Shown: positions 1-10,171, numbered from the stretch's first letter. The stretch is DNA of 64,000 nucleotides from Buttiauxella gaviniae ATCC 51604 (GCF_001654835.1 NZ_LXEP01000015.1:186001-250000), one strand, 5' to 3'. Notes: generated from the sequence alone by a model not told the origin. A program made the numbers and translations.

Positions 1-957
1 CAGTCCGGTCAGTGTCTCCAGCAAAAAGAAGCTCATAAATGTTAGACCAATCAGAAGGATGGCATATTTTACGGCGCGGTCAGTCAGTTGATACTGGTCG
101 ACCGGGTTCGCTACCGTGACGCTAAAGGCCGGGAGACGATCGACGTCAATCAGCTGACCATCATAGAAACTGGTGTTCAAATTGTTAGCAAACCAGGTGC
201 TTTGCCAGCTGGCGCTAAATCCACTATCAGTGACAGTCCGCTGCTGCGGCAAAAAATCGCCCATAAATCCAGGATGCGGCCAGTTGCTGGTTAAGTTGAA
301 CTGGCTATTACGCCCAACAGGCACCACAGCAAGCTGTTTAGTTCCCATCAAATCCAGGTTAAAACGCAGCGTGAGTTTCTCATCCTGAAGACGTTTTATA
401 GGGAGAATGGCATGTAGCCCCTGCCCTACTCCAGGCAGATTGCTACCGGGTTCAATCGGATAAGACTCACCGTTTATATCCAGTTCACCCACTTTGCCAA
501 TACCGCGTGAGTCGCCAACTGCCAGCACCACGTATGGCGTACCAATAAGAGTATCGGGACCTACCTCGTTTGAGAGCAATTGGCGATTAAACGTAGCATT
601 TAGCGTGATAGCCGTGCGCCAGATTTGCCCCTCATAAATACCGATATGACGTGGTTCAACGGTTTGCTTCCCCACAATACTCAAGTTCTCCGGCAGGTAG
701 TAACGAATGAACCGGCGCTCTTTCTTAATCTCTTTATTGTCTTCCATAACTGTCGTTAGCTCCGTTATGGGGATGGCGATCAGTGGACCAGTAATTGTTT
801 GCGGGCCACTGGCACTTTGGCGCAGTGACTGTTCAACATCATCCCGATAACTGCTGCGTTCATTAACTAACGAACTCAACATATTTAATGGAATCAACAA
901 CACCACCATACATCCTAGCAAGGTCATGACTTTCCAGAACAACGCAGATTTAAACAT
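1..957 (-). CDS. creD: CreD inner-membrane protein (C-terminus cut off)
   Basis: The frame is open from an ATG at 957 to the left edge, giving 319 codons without a stop, so the C-terminal part (several further membrane segments in E. coli CreD) is outside the window. An N-terminal membrane segment at about residues 7-27 is followed by a long periplasmic beta-rich domain, and a second hydrophobic segment begins about residue 298. It lies downstream of creC on the same strand, separated by 87 bases that hold a CreB-binding tag. CreD is a CreBC-regulated envelope protein of unknown biochemical role, linked in E. coli to colicin E2 tolerance. Confidence 0.93.
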   Translation of the reverse strand, partial: MFKSALFWKVMTLLGCMVVLLIPLNMLSSLVNERSSYRDDVEQSLRQSASGPQTITGPLIAIPITELTTVMEDNKEIKKERRFIRYYLPENLSIVGKQTVEPRHIGIYEGQIWRTAITLNATFNRQLLSNEVGPDTLIGTPYVVLAVGDSRGIGKVGELDINGESYPIEPGSNLPGVGQGLHAILPIKRLQDEKLTLRFNLDLMGTKQLAVVPVGRNSQFNLTSNWPHPGFMGDFLPQQRTVTDSGFSASWQSTWFANNLNTSFYDGQLIDVDRLPAFSVTVANPVDQYQLTDRAVKYAILLIGLTFMSFFLLETLTGL

Positions 958-1019
958 AATCCCCTCCATTTTTGATGGGCAGAGGATAGGGAGCGTTTGT
1001 GGGGGCTAAATGAAGTTAT

Positions 1020-1035
1020 GTGAAGGGACGGTGAA
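1020..1035 (-). promoter_or_regulatory. CreB binding site (cre tag) in front of creD
   Basis: On the minus strand the sequence is TTCAC, six bases, TTCAC, an exact match to the known cre tag (TTCAC-N6-TTCAC). It sits in the creC-creD gap, 63 bases before the creD start codon. This implies that creD has its own CreB-activated promoter in addition to read-through from creABC, as in E. coli. Confidence 0.85.
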
Positions 1036-1044
1036 GTGCGGGAG

Positions 1045-2472
1045 TTATTTTTCAGGCAATACTAATCGAGCATGCACACCACCTTCAGGACGATTCTCAA
1101 GAGTTATGGTTCCACGATGCAAACGTACGACTTCACGGACAAATGCCAGCCCTAAGCCACTGCTTTTTTGCCCGTTGCTACGGGGCAATGAGTAAAAACG
1201 TTCGAATACGCGTTCTTTTGCATAATCAGGTATCCCGCTTCCTGTATCAGAAACCAGAATAGTGGTCTGTCCAATATTCTGTTCAACACTTAAAACCACC
1301 TCCCCAGCGGGTGGAGTAAAATCGAGCGCATTATCCAGCAAATTCCCAACAGCTTGCTCAAGCAAAGCTGGATCACCATCCACGGTAAGTTCTTCGGGAA
1401 CATTTTTATCGATTCTTAGCAAGATTTGTTTACTGCGGGCGAGCACTTCGCGGCTTTCGCATAGCGAGGAAAATAGCACTGCCAGACTTATCGGTTGAGC
1501 CGTGATTTCAACCCGGCTTTCCAGTTTCGCCTGGCGTAATAGATTATCGACCAGCTGCTGCATGCGCAGATTTTGCTGAAGAATGTTCGCAGAGAACTTC
1601 TCCACAACTTCTGGCGGCGGGCCTTCACGTAAAATTTCTGCCGCACCACGAATCGCCGCCATCGGGCTTTTCAACTCATGAGTCAGGGCATGAACGTACT
1701 GCTCTATATACGTTTTCCCTTCGAGTTTCAGCCGCATACTTTCTAGCGCCAACGCCAATTTACGCAATTCGCTACTGCCCGGTTTAGGTAGCGGTAAAGG
1801 GTGCTCGGTCGTGGCCGAGTCTGCATAGCGAACCAGTTTCCCAATGGCCCGGTTAATCCACAACACAAACCCGAAACCAATCAGCAAAGCGATGCCCAGT
1901 AATGCAATGCCCGCCCACAGAATGCGCCGCTCACTGCGGCGTATAACCGGGTCCATTGCGCTGTTTGGCTTACCAACACTCAACACACCAATGATGTTTT
2001 TCCCGTCGCGCACGGGTGCGGCCACATACATCACTGTGCTTTCAGGGTTGTTAGCGTTTACCGGCGTGCTGCGTGCACCGTATTTACCCTGTAGCGTCAG
2101 CCAGACATCGTTCCAGCGCGAGTAATCCTCACCAGTTGCTTTGCCGCTGGAATCAAATAAAACGATGCCTTTCGTATCAGTTAGATAAACACGGTATTCA
2201 TTTTTGGATTTGGTAATGCCACTGATATTGGCCTTGAAGGAGTGTTGATTAAGCCGGGAAAACGCCTGCGCGAGCTGGCCGTTTTGTGCATTTCCCACCA
2301 GCATATCGGCTTTAGCAAACTCGGCCAGTAGCGTAGCGGTATCAATTAGGGTGCCTTCCGTTGCGCGCCGAACGCCTGGCTTCACTTCCTGTAAAAAGAT
2401 AGACAACACAAACCAGGCCGCAATCGCCACAATCAAAAAATAGCCCAGCAGCAGGCGCATCCCGATGCGCAT
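1045..2472 (-). CDS. creC: Sensor histidine kinase CreC
   Basis: 475 residues, the usual CreC length. Membrane segments at about 7-27 and 184-206 enclose a periplasmic sensor domain; a HAMP-like linker follows, then the dimerisation/phosphoacceptor helix with His265 in an HELKSP context, and an ATPase domain with a DNALDF-type N box, DTGSG and GLGLAF motifs. It autophosphorylates and passes phosphate to CreB, responding to carbon source and growth in minimal medium. The start overlaps the creB stop by one base (TAATG), indicating translational coupling. Confidence 0.96.
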   Translation of the reverse strand: MRIGMRLLLGYFLIVAIAAWFVLSIFLQEVKPGVRRATEGTLIDTATLLAEFAKADMLVGNAQNGQLAQAFSRLNQHSFKANISGITKSKNEYRVYLTDTKGIVLFDSSGKATGEDYSRWNDVWLTLQGKYGARSTPVNANNPESTVMYVAAPVRDGKNIIGVLSVGKPNSAMDPVIRRSERRILWAGIALLGIALLIGFGFVLWINRAIGKLVRYADSATTEHPLPLPKPGSSELRKLALALESMRLKLEGKTYIEQYVHALTHELKSPMAAIRGAAEILREGPPPEVVEKFSANILQQNLRMQQLVDNLLRQAKLESRVEITAQPISLAVLFSSLCESREVLARSKQILLRIDKNVPEELTVDGDPALLEQAVGNLLDNALDFTPPAGEVVLSVEQNIGQTTILVSDTGSGIPDYAKERVFERFYSLPRSNGQKSSGLGLAFVREVVRLHRGTITLENRPEGGVHARLVLPEK

Positions 2473-3167
2473 TAATTAACACCAAGACTGTAGCCTAAGC
2501 CACGATGCGTGTTGATCGGTGAAAGATCGGGGTTGATCACCCGCAGTTTGGCACGCAGCGTTTTAATGTGTGTATCGACCGTGCGATCAAAACTTTCTTC
2601 GGCAGAACTCCACACCAGATCCATCAATTGCTGGCGGGAAAATACTCGACCGGGCCACTGTAAAAAAGTCTTTAATAACAAGTATTCATAGCGAGTCAGC
2701 TGCAACGGCTGCTGGCACCAGGAGATCTGCGCGGCCATTTCATTGAACTCGAACAGGCCAATCCGCAGGGCGCTCCCGGCTAAAGCCTGCCGTTGTTTTT
2801 GCAGGCGACGCAGCACCGTTCGCACCCTCGCGCAAACTTCACGTGGGGAAAACGGTTTGGCGATGTAATCATCAGCGCCAATCTCAAGGCCAATCAACCT
2901 ATCGACTTCTTCACTGCGCGCGGTAAGAAACAGCAGCGGTAGATCCGGGTAATCAGCCAGCAGGCGGCGACATAATTCAAAGCCGTTAATATCAGGCAGG
3001 CCAACATCCAGAATAGCCAGATCCGGGCGTTCTTGATGTGCAGCGTCCAGCACAGGCAAGCCGCGATCGAAGGCACGCACGGAAAACCCCTCTTGCTGTA
3101 ACGTGTAGATCAACGTATCAGCAATACTGGTTTCATCTTCAACTAACCAGATAGTGGCCTGGCTCAT
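2472..3167 (-). CDS. creB: Response regulator CreB
   Basis: 231 residues: a receiver domain with the acidic pair in VEDE and phosphoacceptor Asp54 (ILDVGLPD), then an OmpR-type winged helix. The start at 3167 (MSQATIW) is preferred over an upstream in-frame start at 3209 because it matches E. coli CreB and has a GGGAG ribosome site a few bases upstream. It lies 13 bases after creA and overlaps creC by one base, so creA-creB-creC form one transcript. Phosphorylated CreB binds cre tags such as the one at 1020-1035. Confidence 0.96.
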   Translation of the reverse strand: MSQATIWLVEDETSIADTLIYTLQQEGFSVRAFDRGLPVLDAAHQERPDLAILDVGLPDINGFELCRRLLADYPDLPLLFLTARSEEVDRLIGLEIGADDYIAKPFSPREVCARVRTVLRRLQKQRQALAGSALRIGLFEFNEMAAQISWCQQPLQLTRYEYLLLKTFLQWPGRVFSRQQLMDLVWSSAEESFDRTVDTHIKTLRAKLRVINPDLSPINTHRGLGYSLGVN

Positions 3168-3180
3168 CGCGTGCTCCCTG

Positions 3181-3651
3181 TTACTTCCACGGCATAATTG
3201 GCACCGCACTCAGCGCATTTTTTGGTGAACCTTCAACCACTTTGTCGGAATACGCCAGATAGGCCAGAGTGTTACGTTTAGCATCATAAAAACGCACGAC
3301 TTGCAGTTTCTTGAACACCAATGATGTCCGTTTCTGGAACACAACATCACCCTGCGTTTTACCCGCTTTAATTTTTTCGCTCAGCTCTACTGGCCCAACT
3401 TGCTGGCAAGAAATCGCCGCATCTGAAGTATCTTCTGCGAGTCCTAGCCCACCTTTAATACCACCCGTTTTTGCACGGCTTATATAGCAAGTGACGTTTT
3501 TAACATCCGGATCGTCAAATGCCTCAACAACTATCTTATGGTCAGGGCCAAACACCTTGAAAACGGTATCAACTGAGCCAATTTCTTCCGCCTGGACACC
3601 CAGTGAAATAAATAGCAACGAACTAAGCGCGACTAAAACTTTATATTTCAT
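3181..3651 (-). CDS. creA: CreA family periplasmic protein
   Basis: 156 residues beginning with a signal peptide ([21 protein letters not shown], cleavage after residue 21). The rest is the conserved CreA domain, with cysteines in VTCYISRA and AAISCQQVG that could form a disulphide. It is the first gene of the creABC(D) operon. Its biochemical function is unknown; the name reflects position and family. It is divergent from rob across about 200 bases. Confidence 0.93.
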   Translation of the reverse strand: MKYKVLVALSSLLFISLGVQAEEIGSVDTVFKVFGPDHKIVVEAFDDPDVKNVTCYISRAKTGGIKGGLGLAEDTSDAAISCQQVGPVELSEKIKAGKTQGDVVFQKRTSLVFKKLQVVRFYDAKRNTLAYLAYSDKVVEGSPKNALSAVPIMPWK

Positions 3652-3858
3652 ATTGTTACCATTAGTTAAGATTGCCTTAAGCGACTATTCACAGCTTGGG
3701 CTAAAAAACCGTTAAATATCACGTTATTAATAAAATTGTTCGAATGAGTAACTGATTTTGGCACGTCTTGTTAAAAAAAACTCTGAATGTCATGCAAACA
3801 AAAAGTGCTATCATCGCCCACATTGACGGCACTCACCGTGCCAGGATGAGGATATTAT

Positions 3859-4728
3859 ATGGATCAGACAGGGATCATTCGCGATCTATTAACTTGGCTA
3901 GAAGGCCATCTGGATCAGTCACTGTCTCTTGATAATGTGGCGGCAAAAGCAGGTTATTCCAAGTGGCATCTACAACGGATGTTCAAAGATGTTACGGGTC
4001 ATGCCATCGGTGCATACATCCGCGCACGTCGTTTATCAAAGTCAGCTGTGGCGTTGCGTCTAACCGCTCGACCTATCCTTGATATTGCTTTGCAGTATCG
4101 CTTTGATTCTCAGCAGACATTCACTCGCGCCTTCAAAAAGCAATTTGCCCAAACACCGGCACTCTATCGTCGCTCACCTGACTGGAGCGCTTTCGGTATG
4201 CGTCCGCCGCTGCGTTTAGATGAGTTTACTCTTCCTCAAGCGCAATTTATCACTCTGCCAAAAACACATTTGGTGGGGGTCACGCAAAGTTACAGCTGCA
4301 CGCTTGAGCAAATCTCTGATTTCCGTAATGAAATGCGTATCCAGTTCTGGACACAGTTCCTCGGGAATTCTCCGACACTGCCGCGCGTATTGTATGGTCT
4401 GCATGAGCCGCGCCCAAGCATCGAGAAAGACGACGAACAAGAAGTCTTCTATACCACGGCGTTAACACCTGAAATGGCAAATGGGTTCTTACCCGACTCT
4501 CATCCGGTCAGCCTGGAAGGTGGGGATTACGTGCAGTTCGACTATGAAGGACCGGGCACGGGTTTACAGGAGTTTATCCTGACCATTTACGGAACCTGCA
4601 TGCCGTCTCTGAATCTGACTCGTCGCAAAGGCCAGGATATTGAACGCTTCTTCCCGCAAGAAGAAGCGCGTGTTCATGACCGTCCGATGCAGATCAGATG
4701 TGAGTATCTGATCCCAGTACGTCGTTAA
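3859..4728 (+). CDS. rob: Right-origin-binding transcription activator Rob
   Basis: 289 residues, identical in length to E. coli Rob and very similar through the N-terminal AraC-type DNA-binding domain (two helix-turn-helix motifs, about residues 1-115). A GyrI-like C-terminal domain (about 120-289) binds effectors such as bile salts and fatty acids. Rob activates marbox promoters (acrAB, micF, sodA and others). The C-terminal half is visibly more diverged from E. coli than the DNA-binding half. The stop codon abuts the convergent gpmB stop with no spacer. Confidence 0.97.
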   Translation: MDQTGIIRDLLTWLEGHLDQSLSLDNVAAKAGYSKWHLQRMFKDVTGHAIGAYIRARRLSKSAVALRLTARPILDIALQYRFDSQQTFTRAFKKQFAQTPALYRRSPDWSAFGMRPPLRLDEFTLPQAQFITLPKTHLVGVTQSYSCTLEQISDFRNEMRIQFWTQFLGNSPTLPRVLYGLHEPRPSIEKDDEQEVFYTTALTPEMANGFLPDSHPVSLEGGDYVQFDYEGPGTGLQEFILTIYGTCMPSLNLTRRKGQDIERFFPQEEARVHDRPMQIRCEYLIPVRR

Positions 4729-5376
4729 CTAACGCTGAAGTTCATCCAACGCAGGGGCATCCAGATGAGAAATGTCCCCTGCCGTTTCAACCACCCAGCC
4801 GGAAGCCAACCACGGGCTTTGCTGGTGATCAACACGGGAAATCGAACAGTTTCTTAAACGTAAGCGACGTTCAGCCCAGGCCGGTAACCCCAGAATCGTA
4901 CTCACCAGGCAGCCTAACGCCATACCGTGGCTAACCAGCAATGGGCGACTGCCAGCGGGTAAATCCAGGCAAGCATTCAAAGCCGCGTGCATACGCTCAC
5001 TCATCTCGAGCATGCTTTCCCCTTCGGGAATACGCCCATCAGCAGTGCCATTAACTAACTGACGACGCCAACTCTCTTCTTCTTCGCTTAGCGTGTCCAG
5101 ATTACGGCGTTCTAGCACGCCCATATCCAGCTCACGTAAACGCGCATCCAGCGTGACATCCACATCACATACCTGCGCAATTATCTCAGCGGTGCGGCGC
5201 GTGCGCCCCAAATCACTGGCAATCACATGAGTAATGCCTAGCGTTTTAACCCGCTCGGCCACCTGCTCGGCCTGGCGTTCTCCTTTTTCAGTCAGCGCAC
5301 TGTCTGACTGGCCCTGAATGCGGCGTTGCGCATTCCACTGCGTTTCGCCGTGGCGAACAAGGTATACCTGTAACAT
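4729..5376 (-). CDS. gpmB: Phosphatase of the phosphoglycerate mutase-like family GpmB (YtjC)
   Basis: 215 residues, the usual length. It is a histidine phosphatase superfamily protein with the RHGETQWN motif (catalytic His about residue 9), a central Glu region (RLRELDMGV) and a second histidine in LLVSHGMAL. Named phosphoglycerate mutase 2, but the family mostly acts as a phosphatase on sugar phosphates, so the physiological substrate is uncertain. Divergent from yjjX with a 51-base gap. Confidence 0.93.
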   Translation of the reverse strand: MLQVYLVRHGETQWNAQRRIQGQSDSALTEKGERQAEQVAERVKTLGITHVIASDLGRTRRTAEIIAQVCDVDVTLDARLRELDMGVLERRNLDTLSEEEESWRRQLVNGTADGRIPEGESMLEMSERMHAALNACLDLPAGSRPLLVSHGMALGCLVSTILGLPAWAERRLRLRNCSISRVDHQQSPWLASGWVVETAGDISHLDAPALDELQR

Positions 5377-5427
5377 GCGTTTTTTCCGTTATACTGCGGC
5401 AACAATTTCTTGAGAGTTTCACTGATT

Positions 5428-5943
5428 ATGTACCATGTCGTCTGCGCAACAACTAATCCAGCCAAAATTCAGGCAATTCACCAGGCATTCGACGATATCT
5501 ATGGGGAGGGATGCTGCCATATTGAACCCGTCGCCGTCGATAGTGGTGTGCCTGAACAGCCATTTGGAAACCATGAAACGCGAACTGGCGCACGATGCCG
5601 AATTATGAACGCCCGTCAGGTGCGTCCGGAAGCTGATTTTTGGGTGGCAGTTGAGGCAGGAATTGATGATGACAGTACATTCAGTTGGGTAGTGATTGAA
5701 AACCAAAATAAGCGTGGCGAAGCCCGTTCAGCAACGCTCCCACTTCCCACCATCATTCTTGAAAAAGTACGTGCAGGCGAAGCATTAGGGCCTGTGATGT
5801 CTGCCTATACCGGTATCGATAAAATTGGCCGTAAAGAGGGTGCGATTGGCGTGTTTACCGCCGGGAAATTGACTCGCAGTAGCGTTTACCACCAGGCGGT
5901 TATTCTGGCGTTGAGCCCATTTCATAACGACGTTTATCGTTAA
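5428..5943 (+). CDS. yjjX: Inosine/xanthosine triphosphatase YjjX
   Basis: 171 residues of the NTPase family that hydrolyses non-canonical ITP and XTP. Recognisable are the N-terminal CATTNPAKI motif, SGVPEQPFG, and AVEAGID. The ATG at 5428 is preferred over an in-frame TTG at 5410 because it matches the E. coli start ([13 protein letters not shown]), with GAGAG upstream. A possible -10 box (TATACT) lies at 5390-5395. The 3' end overlaps the convergent trpR stop by four bases. Confidence 0.94.
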   Translation: MYHVVCATTNPAKIQAIHQAFDDIYGEGCCHIEPVAVDSGVPEQPFGNHETRTGARCRIMNARQVRPEADFWVAVEAGIDDDSTFSWVVIENQNKRGEARSATLPLPTIILEKVRAGEALGPVMSAYTGIDKIGRKEGAIGVFTAGKLTRSSVYHQAVILALSPFHNDVYR

Positions 5944-6269
5944 CCTTTAGCGCTCAATAATTCCTGCTCCAGCCATGCACGCAGCTCTGGTGGAGCAGAT
6001 TTCAAGCTATTTGAACCACGGGTAATAGTCGCAATCCCCGCACCTAGTTCATTTTTAAGCTCACGCTGACTCATCTCGCCGCGCAGTAACTCTTCGACAA
6101 TTCTGACACGAGTCCCAAGGGCTGTGCGTTCGTCTGGTGTCAGTAGCAACATCAACAACGGCATATGCAACTGCTTATCGAACGATTGCTGTAGTAACTC
6201 CACAAAGCGGAGCCACTCTTGATTGCTTTGTTCGGCATGTTCTGCCGAGTATTGAGAGTGCTGAGTCAT
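5940..6269 (-). CDS. trpR: Trp operon repressor TrpR
   Basis: 109 residues, one longer than in E. coli. The helix-turn-helix region ([20 protein letters not shown]) is completely conserved, as is the [14 protein letters not shown] tryptophan-binding helix; the N-terminus is more variable. TrpR with bound L-tryptophan represses trp, aroH, mtr and its own gene. The operator upstream (6288-6305) supports autoregulation. Confidence 0.97.
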   Translation of the reverse strand: MTQHSQYSAEHAEQSNQEWLRFVELLQQSFDKQLHMPLLMLLLTPDERTALGTRVRIVEELLRGEMSQRELKNELGAGIATITRGSNSLKSAPPELRAWLEQELLSAKG

Positions 6270-6287
6270 GTTATGCCACCCTACTTC

Positions 6288-6305
6288 ATACTAATTAACT
6301 AGTAC
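6288..6305 (-). promoter_or_regulatory. TrpR operator of trpR
   Basis: The minus strand reads GTACTAGTTAATTAGTAT, an 18-base imperfect palindrome (7 of 9 positions symmetric) close to the TrpR consensus with CTAGT half sites. It lies 19-36 bases before the trpR start, overlapping the expected promoter, so TrpR should repress its own transcription. Confidence 0.85.
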
Positions 6306-6331
6306 GATAGCATAACATGGACACCCCAAAA

Positions 6332-8266
6332 TCAATAACGGCGTTGCCACTCAGTGTCCGTCAGCAACGGTGCGGATTTACCCATGAAGTATTGATAATA
6401 CGCATCATAAGCCAGCACGTTTTTCACATATCCGCGCGTTTCAGAGAAGGGAATACTCTCAACAAACGCAACTGCATCGATGCGACCGGCACTGTTACCA
6501 AGCCAGGTTCTGACTCGACCCGGCCCCGCATTATAAGCAGCTGAGGAGAAGATCCTGTTGTTCTCAAATTGCTGATAGACGGACTGCAAATACGTGGTAC
6601 CAATATTGATATTGGTTTCAGGGTCGAGTAACTGAGAGGGGCTGCTGTAACCTGGAATGTTGAAGACTTTCACAGTATGCGCAGCCGTAGCGGGCATAAC
6701 TTGCATCAAGCCGCTGGCTCCAACAGGTGATTTCACTTTCGGGTTCCAGGCACTTTCCTGACGCGCAATCGCCATTGCATAGCTTTGCGAGATATCTTTA
6801 TCGCTAACATAACGAGAGAAAACATCCTTATACGCCAGAGGGAAACGTTCCTCCAGATGATCCCAGAGCTTCCCGGCGATCGTTGCCTGTACGCTAAGAT
6901 CCCACCAGTTTTGATCAAACGCGTAACGCGCCAATCCTTCCTGATCTGGTTTGCTGCGGCTGGTGATTAAATTAGCCCATTCGCTGCGCGCAGTGTTATC
7001 CATCTGCCAGTACATTAACTCGCGGACTCGTGCCATTTCTGGCCCCTGGACCAGCGCAGGATTCACCGCTACCGCTTTGTCTACACGCAACGGGTAGTCT
7101 TCCCCTAAACGCTGGGCTGCCACCATTGGGTAAAATCCGCGTTGCTGCATTAAAGAATGCAGAATCTCTTTGGCTTCCGCATCCCGGCCTCGTTCCAACA
7201 ATAGATCTGCTTGCCAATAGCGCCATTCATCTTTCTCTTTGGCTTCCATCGGTAAACGCGCAAGCCAGGTATTTAGGCCAGTACGATCACCCGTTCCCAG
7301 AGCCATACGTACACGTCTTTCAACTAGCGTCGTGGATTCTGAACGCATAATGGCATCATCGCGCCATGCAGCCTGTTCGGCCGTAACATCATTGCCCATC
7401 AAGCGCCAGGCGACGGTATCTCTGAGCTCCTGAGCCTGAGAGTCATTAAGTTGCTGCGCTTGCACCAGTGACGGGATCATCATGCGCGCATTTTCTACGT
7501 CATCCCGGGCCACTCGAGTAAAAGCAATTGCCGCAGCCTGACGCGTAAAGTCTGTTGCACCCACGGTTTGCGCAAAAGTCAGCACCGAATTGGGATTGTT
7601 TTGCAGAGTTATTAGCGCGCTGGATATGGTCTGATAATCCGCAGGCATTTGGCTTGCGAGGTTGTTGACCAGCGAGGTATTGCCCTCTTTCATCGCCAGG
7701 CGAATACGCTCCAGATAGGCCAACGGATCTTGTGTCCCTGAAGAGCGCCACGCCGAGAATAAACGGTCACAGCTTGACGGCAGATTCTTCCCGGTCAGCC
7801 ATAAATCTTTTGCTCCCGCCCATGCGGCATCCGTCAGGCCGGTGTTCCATTTCGCGTAGTAATAATTACATTTAGATTCAGTCGTGCCCGGCTGCTCAGG
7901 GCTAAATGCCAGCAAGCCACGCCAATCTTCACGACGGGCGAGTTCATTCACAAAGCGTGACTTCAGGGAGCGGGCTGGCGGCAGTGTTGGGTTTGCCTCA
8001 ATAAAGCGACTAACGACAAGCGTTGGCTCATTCATTAAGTCATCTGTAATCTGGCGATATTCGAGATAAGGATAGAGAGGATAATCCTGCAACGTGGGCA
8101 TCATTCGCTGCACCACATCCATTTGCTTGCTATCCCACGCTTGTTTGATTTGTGCGTATCGGCTGCGTTGCTCATCGAGCGAATCCGCACGAACTGCATG
8201 AGTTAATGCCGCAAGGCTTACAATTGCCACCAGCAATTGTCCCGCGACTTGTTTGGCTTTCCCCAC
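6332..8266 (-). CDS. slt: Soluble lytic murein transglycosylase Slt70
   Basis: 644 residues with a signal peptide ending at VRA-DS (about residue 27). A long alpha-helical superhelix (U and L domains, about 30-470) precedes a goose-type lysozyme-like catalytic domain with catalytic Glu504 in ARQESAWNP, followed by GASGLMQVMP and AYNAGPGRV. It cleaves peptidoglycan glycan strands in the periplasm, leaving 1,6-anhydroMurNAc ends. The start codon is GTG with a strong AGGAG five bases upstream. It lies 62 bases upstream of trpR on the same strand. Confidence 0.96.
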   Translation of the reverse strand: MGKAKQVAGQLLVAIVSLAALTHAVRADSLDEQRSRYAQIKQAWDSKQMDVVQRMMPTLQDYPLYPYLEYRQITDDLMNEPTLVVSRFIEANPTLPPARSLKSRFVNELARREDWRGLLAFSPEQPGTTESKCNYYYAKWNTGLTDAAWAGAKDLWLTGKNLPSSCDRLFSAWRSSGTQDPLAYLERIRLAMKEGNTSLVNNLASQMPADYQTISSALITLQNNPNSVLTFAQTVGATDFTRQAAAIAFTRVARDDVENARMMIPSLVQAQQLNDSQAQELRDTVAWRLMGNDVTAEQAAWRDDAIMRSESTTLVERRVRMALGTGDRTGLNTWLARLPMEAKEKDEWRYWQADLLLERGRDAEAKEILHSLMQQRGFYPMVAAQRLGEDYPLRVDKAVAVNPALVQGPEMARVRELMYWQMDNTARSEWANLITSRSKPDQEGLARYAFDQNWWDLSVQATIAGKLWDHLEERFPLAYKDVFSRYVSDKDISQSYAMAIARQESAWNPKVKSPVGASGLMQVMPATAAHTVKVFNIPGYSSPSQLLDPETNINIGTTYLQSVYQQFENNRIFSSAAYNAGPGRVRTWLGNSAGRIDAVAFVESIPFSETRGYVKNVLAYDAYYQYFMGKSAPLLTDTEWQRRY

Positions 8267-8497
8267 AAGTTCTCCTCACATATTTACAGGCAGCATCATG
8301 CCGCCATTAGTTACTTCATGCTAACTCTGCTATTGCTGTTTCGCCACGCCAGAGCACGTTATTTTGGGTATAACACTGTCCAGAGTGTTTCGGGTAACAC
8401 ATCCTACTTCCCCTGCTGGGATTACCTGCTGAAAACGGCTACACTTCGCCTTTGATACGAACCATCTTAAATCACGAAAAAGAGGCGAAGTCGCACT

Positions 8498-10165
8498 GTG
8501 GCTCAATTCGTTTATACCATGCATCGAGTCGGCAAAGTTGTTCCGCCGAAACGTCATATCCTGAAAAATATCTCTCTTAGTTTCTTCCCTGGCGCCAAGA
8601 TTGGCGTACTGGGTCTGAACGGTTCCGGTAAATCCACGCTGCTGCGCATTATGGCCGGCATTGATACCGACATCGAAGGCGAAGCTCGTCCACAACCAGG
8701 ACTGAAAATCGGCTATCTGCCGCAAGAACCGCAACTCAACCTTGAACATACCGTCCGTGAGTCGGTTGAAGAAGCCGTGGCTGAAGTGGTTAATGCCCTG
8801 AAAGGCCTCGACGAAGTGTATGCTAAATACGCCGAGCCGGACGCCGATTTCGACAAGCTGGCTGCCCAACAGGGTAAGTTTGAAGAAATCATTCAGGCAC
8901 ACGACGGTCACAACCTGAACGTGCAACTAGAACGTGCTGCAGATGCGCTGCGTCTGCCTGACTGGGATGCGAAAATTGCTAACCTGTCCGGTGGTGAACG
9001 CCGCCGTGTAGCACTGTGCCGCCTACTGCTCGAAAAACCAGACATGCTGCTGCTCGACGAACCAACGAACCACCTGGATGCTGAGTCCGTGGCGTGGCTC
9101 GAGCGCTTCCTGCACGACTTCGAAGGCACTGTTGTGGCGATTACCCACGACCGTTACTTCCTCGATAACGTTGCAGGCTGGATTCTGGAACTTGACCGCG
9201 GTGAAGGTATTCCGTGGGAAGGTAACTACTCCTCCTGGCTTGAGCAGAAAGACGAACGTCTGGCTCAGGAAGCCTCTTCGGAAGCGGCTCGCCGTAAATC
9301 CATCGAGAAAGAGCTGGAGTGGGTACGTCAGGGTGCGAAAGGCCGCCAGTCTAAAGGCAAGGCGCGTCTGGCTCGCTTTGAAGAGCTTAATAACACTGAA
9401 TACCAGAAACGTAACGAAACCAACGAACTGTTTATTCCACCAGGCGCACGTCTGGGCGATAAAGTCGTTGAGGTTACCAATCTGCGTAAATCCTACGGCG
9501 ACCGCCTGCTGATTGAAGACCTGACATTCTCTGTACCGAAAGGTGCAATTGTCGGGATCATCGGTCCGAACGGCGCGGGTAAATCTACCCTGTTCCGTAT
9601 GATGTCTGGCCAGGAACAGCCAGATAGCGGCACCATTGAACTGGGCGAAACCGTCAAACTGGCGTCTGTGGATCAGTTCCGTGATGCAATGGACAACAGC
9701 AAAACCGTGTGGGAAGAAGTTTCCGGCGGCCAGGACATCATGCGTGTCGGTAACACCGAAATGCCAAGCCGTGCGTACGTTGGTCGCTTTAACTTCAAAG
9801 GCGTCGACCAGGGTAAACGTGTCGGTGAGTTGTCCGGTGGTGAGCGTGGTCGTCTGCACCTTGCAAAATTACTGCAAGTTGGCGGCAACGTACTGCTGCT
9901 CGATGAACCAACAAACGACCTGGATATCGAAACCCTGCGCGCGTTAGAAAACGCCCTGCTGGAATTCCCAGGCTGTGCAATGGTTATCTCGCACGACCGT
10001 TGGTTCCTGGACCGTATCGCCACGCACATTCTGGATTACCAGGATGAAGGCAAAGTGGAATTCTTCGAAGGCAACTTTACTGAGTACGAAGAGTACAAGA
10101 AACGCACCCTGGGTGCGGATGCGCTGGAACCTAAGCGTATTAAGTACAAGCGCGTAACGAAGTAA
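8498..10165 (+). CDS. ettA: Energy-dependent translational throttle protein EttA (ABC-F)
   Basis: 555 residues with two ABC ATPase domains. Domain 1 has Walker A GLNGSGKST, signature LSGGERRRV and Walker B DEPTNHLD; domain 2 has GPNGAGKST, LSGGERGRL and DEPTNDLD. The linker (about 245-315) is the P-site tRNA interaction motif. There are no membrane segments. EttA binds the ribosomal E site and gates the first elongation steps according to ATP/ADP ratio. The start is GTG, as the conserved MAQFVYTMHRVGK terminus indicates. A strong terminator follows. Confidence 0.97.
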   Translation: MAQFVYTMHRVGKVVPPKRHILKNISLSFFPGAKIGVLGLNGSGKSTLLRIMAGIDTDIEGEARPQPGLKIGYLPQEPQLNLEHTVRESVEEAVAEVVNALKGLDEVYAKYAEPDADFDKLAAQQGKFEEIIQAHDGHNLNVQLERAADALRLPDWDAKIANLSGGERRRVALCRLLLEKPDMLLLDEPTNHLDAESVAWLERFLHDFEGTVVAITHDRYFLDNVAGWILELDRGEGIPWEGNYSSWLEQKDERLAQEASSEAARRKSIEKELEWVRQGAKGRQSKGKARLARFEELNNTEYQKRNETNELFIPPGARLGDKVVEVTNLRKSYGDRLLIEDLTFSVPKGAIVGIIGPNGAGKSTLFRMMSGQEQPDSGTIELGETVKLASVDQFRDAMDNSKTVWEEVSGGQDIMRVGNTEMPSRAYVGRFNFKGVDQGKRVGELSGGERGRLHLAKLLQVGGNVLLLDEPTNDLDIETLRALENALLEFPGCAMVISHDRWFLDRIATHILDYQDEGKVEFFEGNFTEYEEYKKRTLGADALEPKRIKYKRVTK

Positions 10166-10171
10166 TAAAAA

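Noticed and set aside
9023-9859. A 278-codon minus-strand frame opposite ettA
   Set aside because: It is antisense to a highly conserved ABC-F gene, has no ribosome site and no recognisable domain; long shadow frames are common opposite GC-balanced conserved genes.
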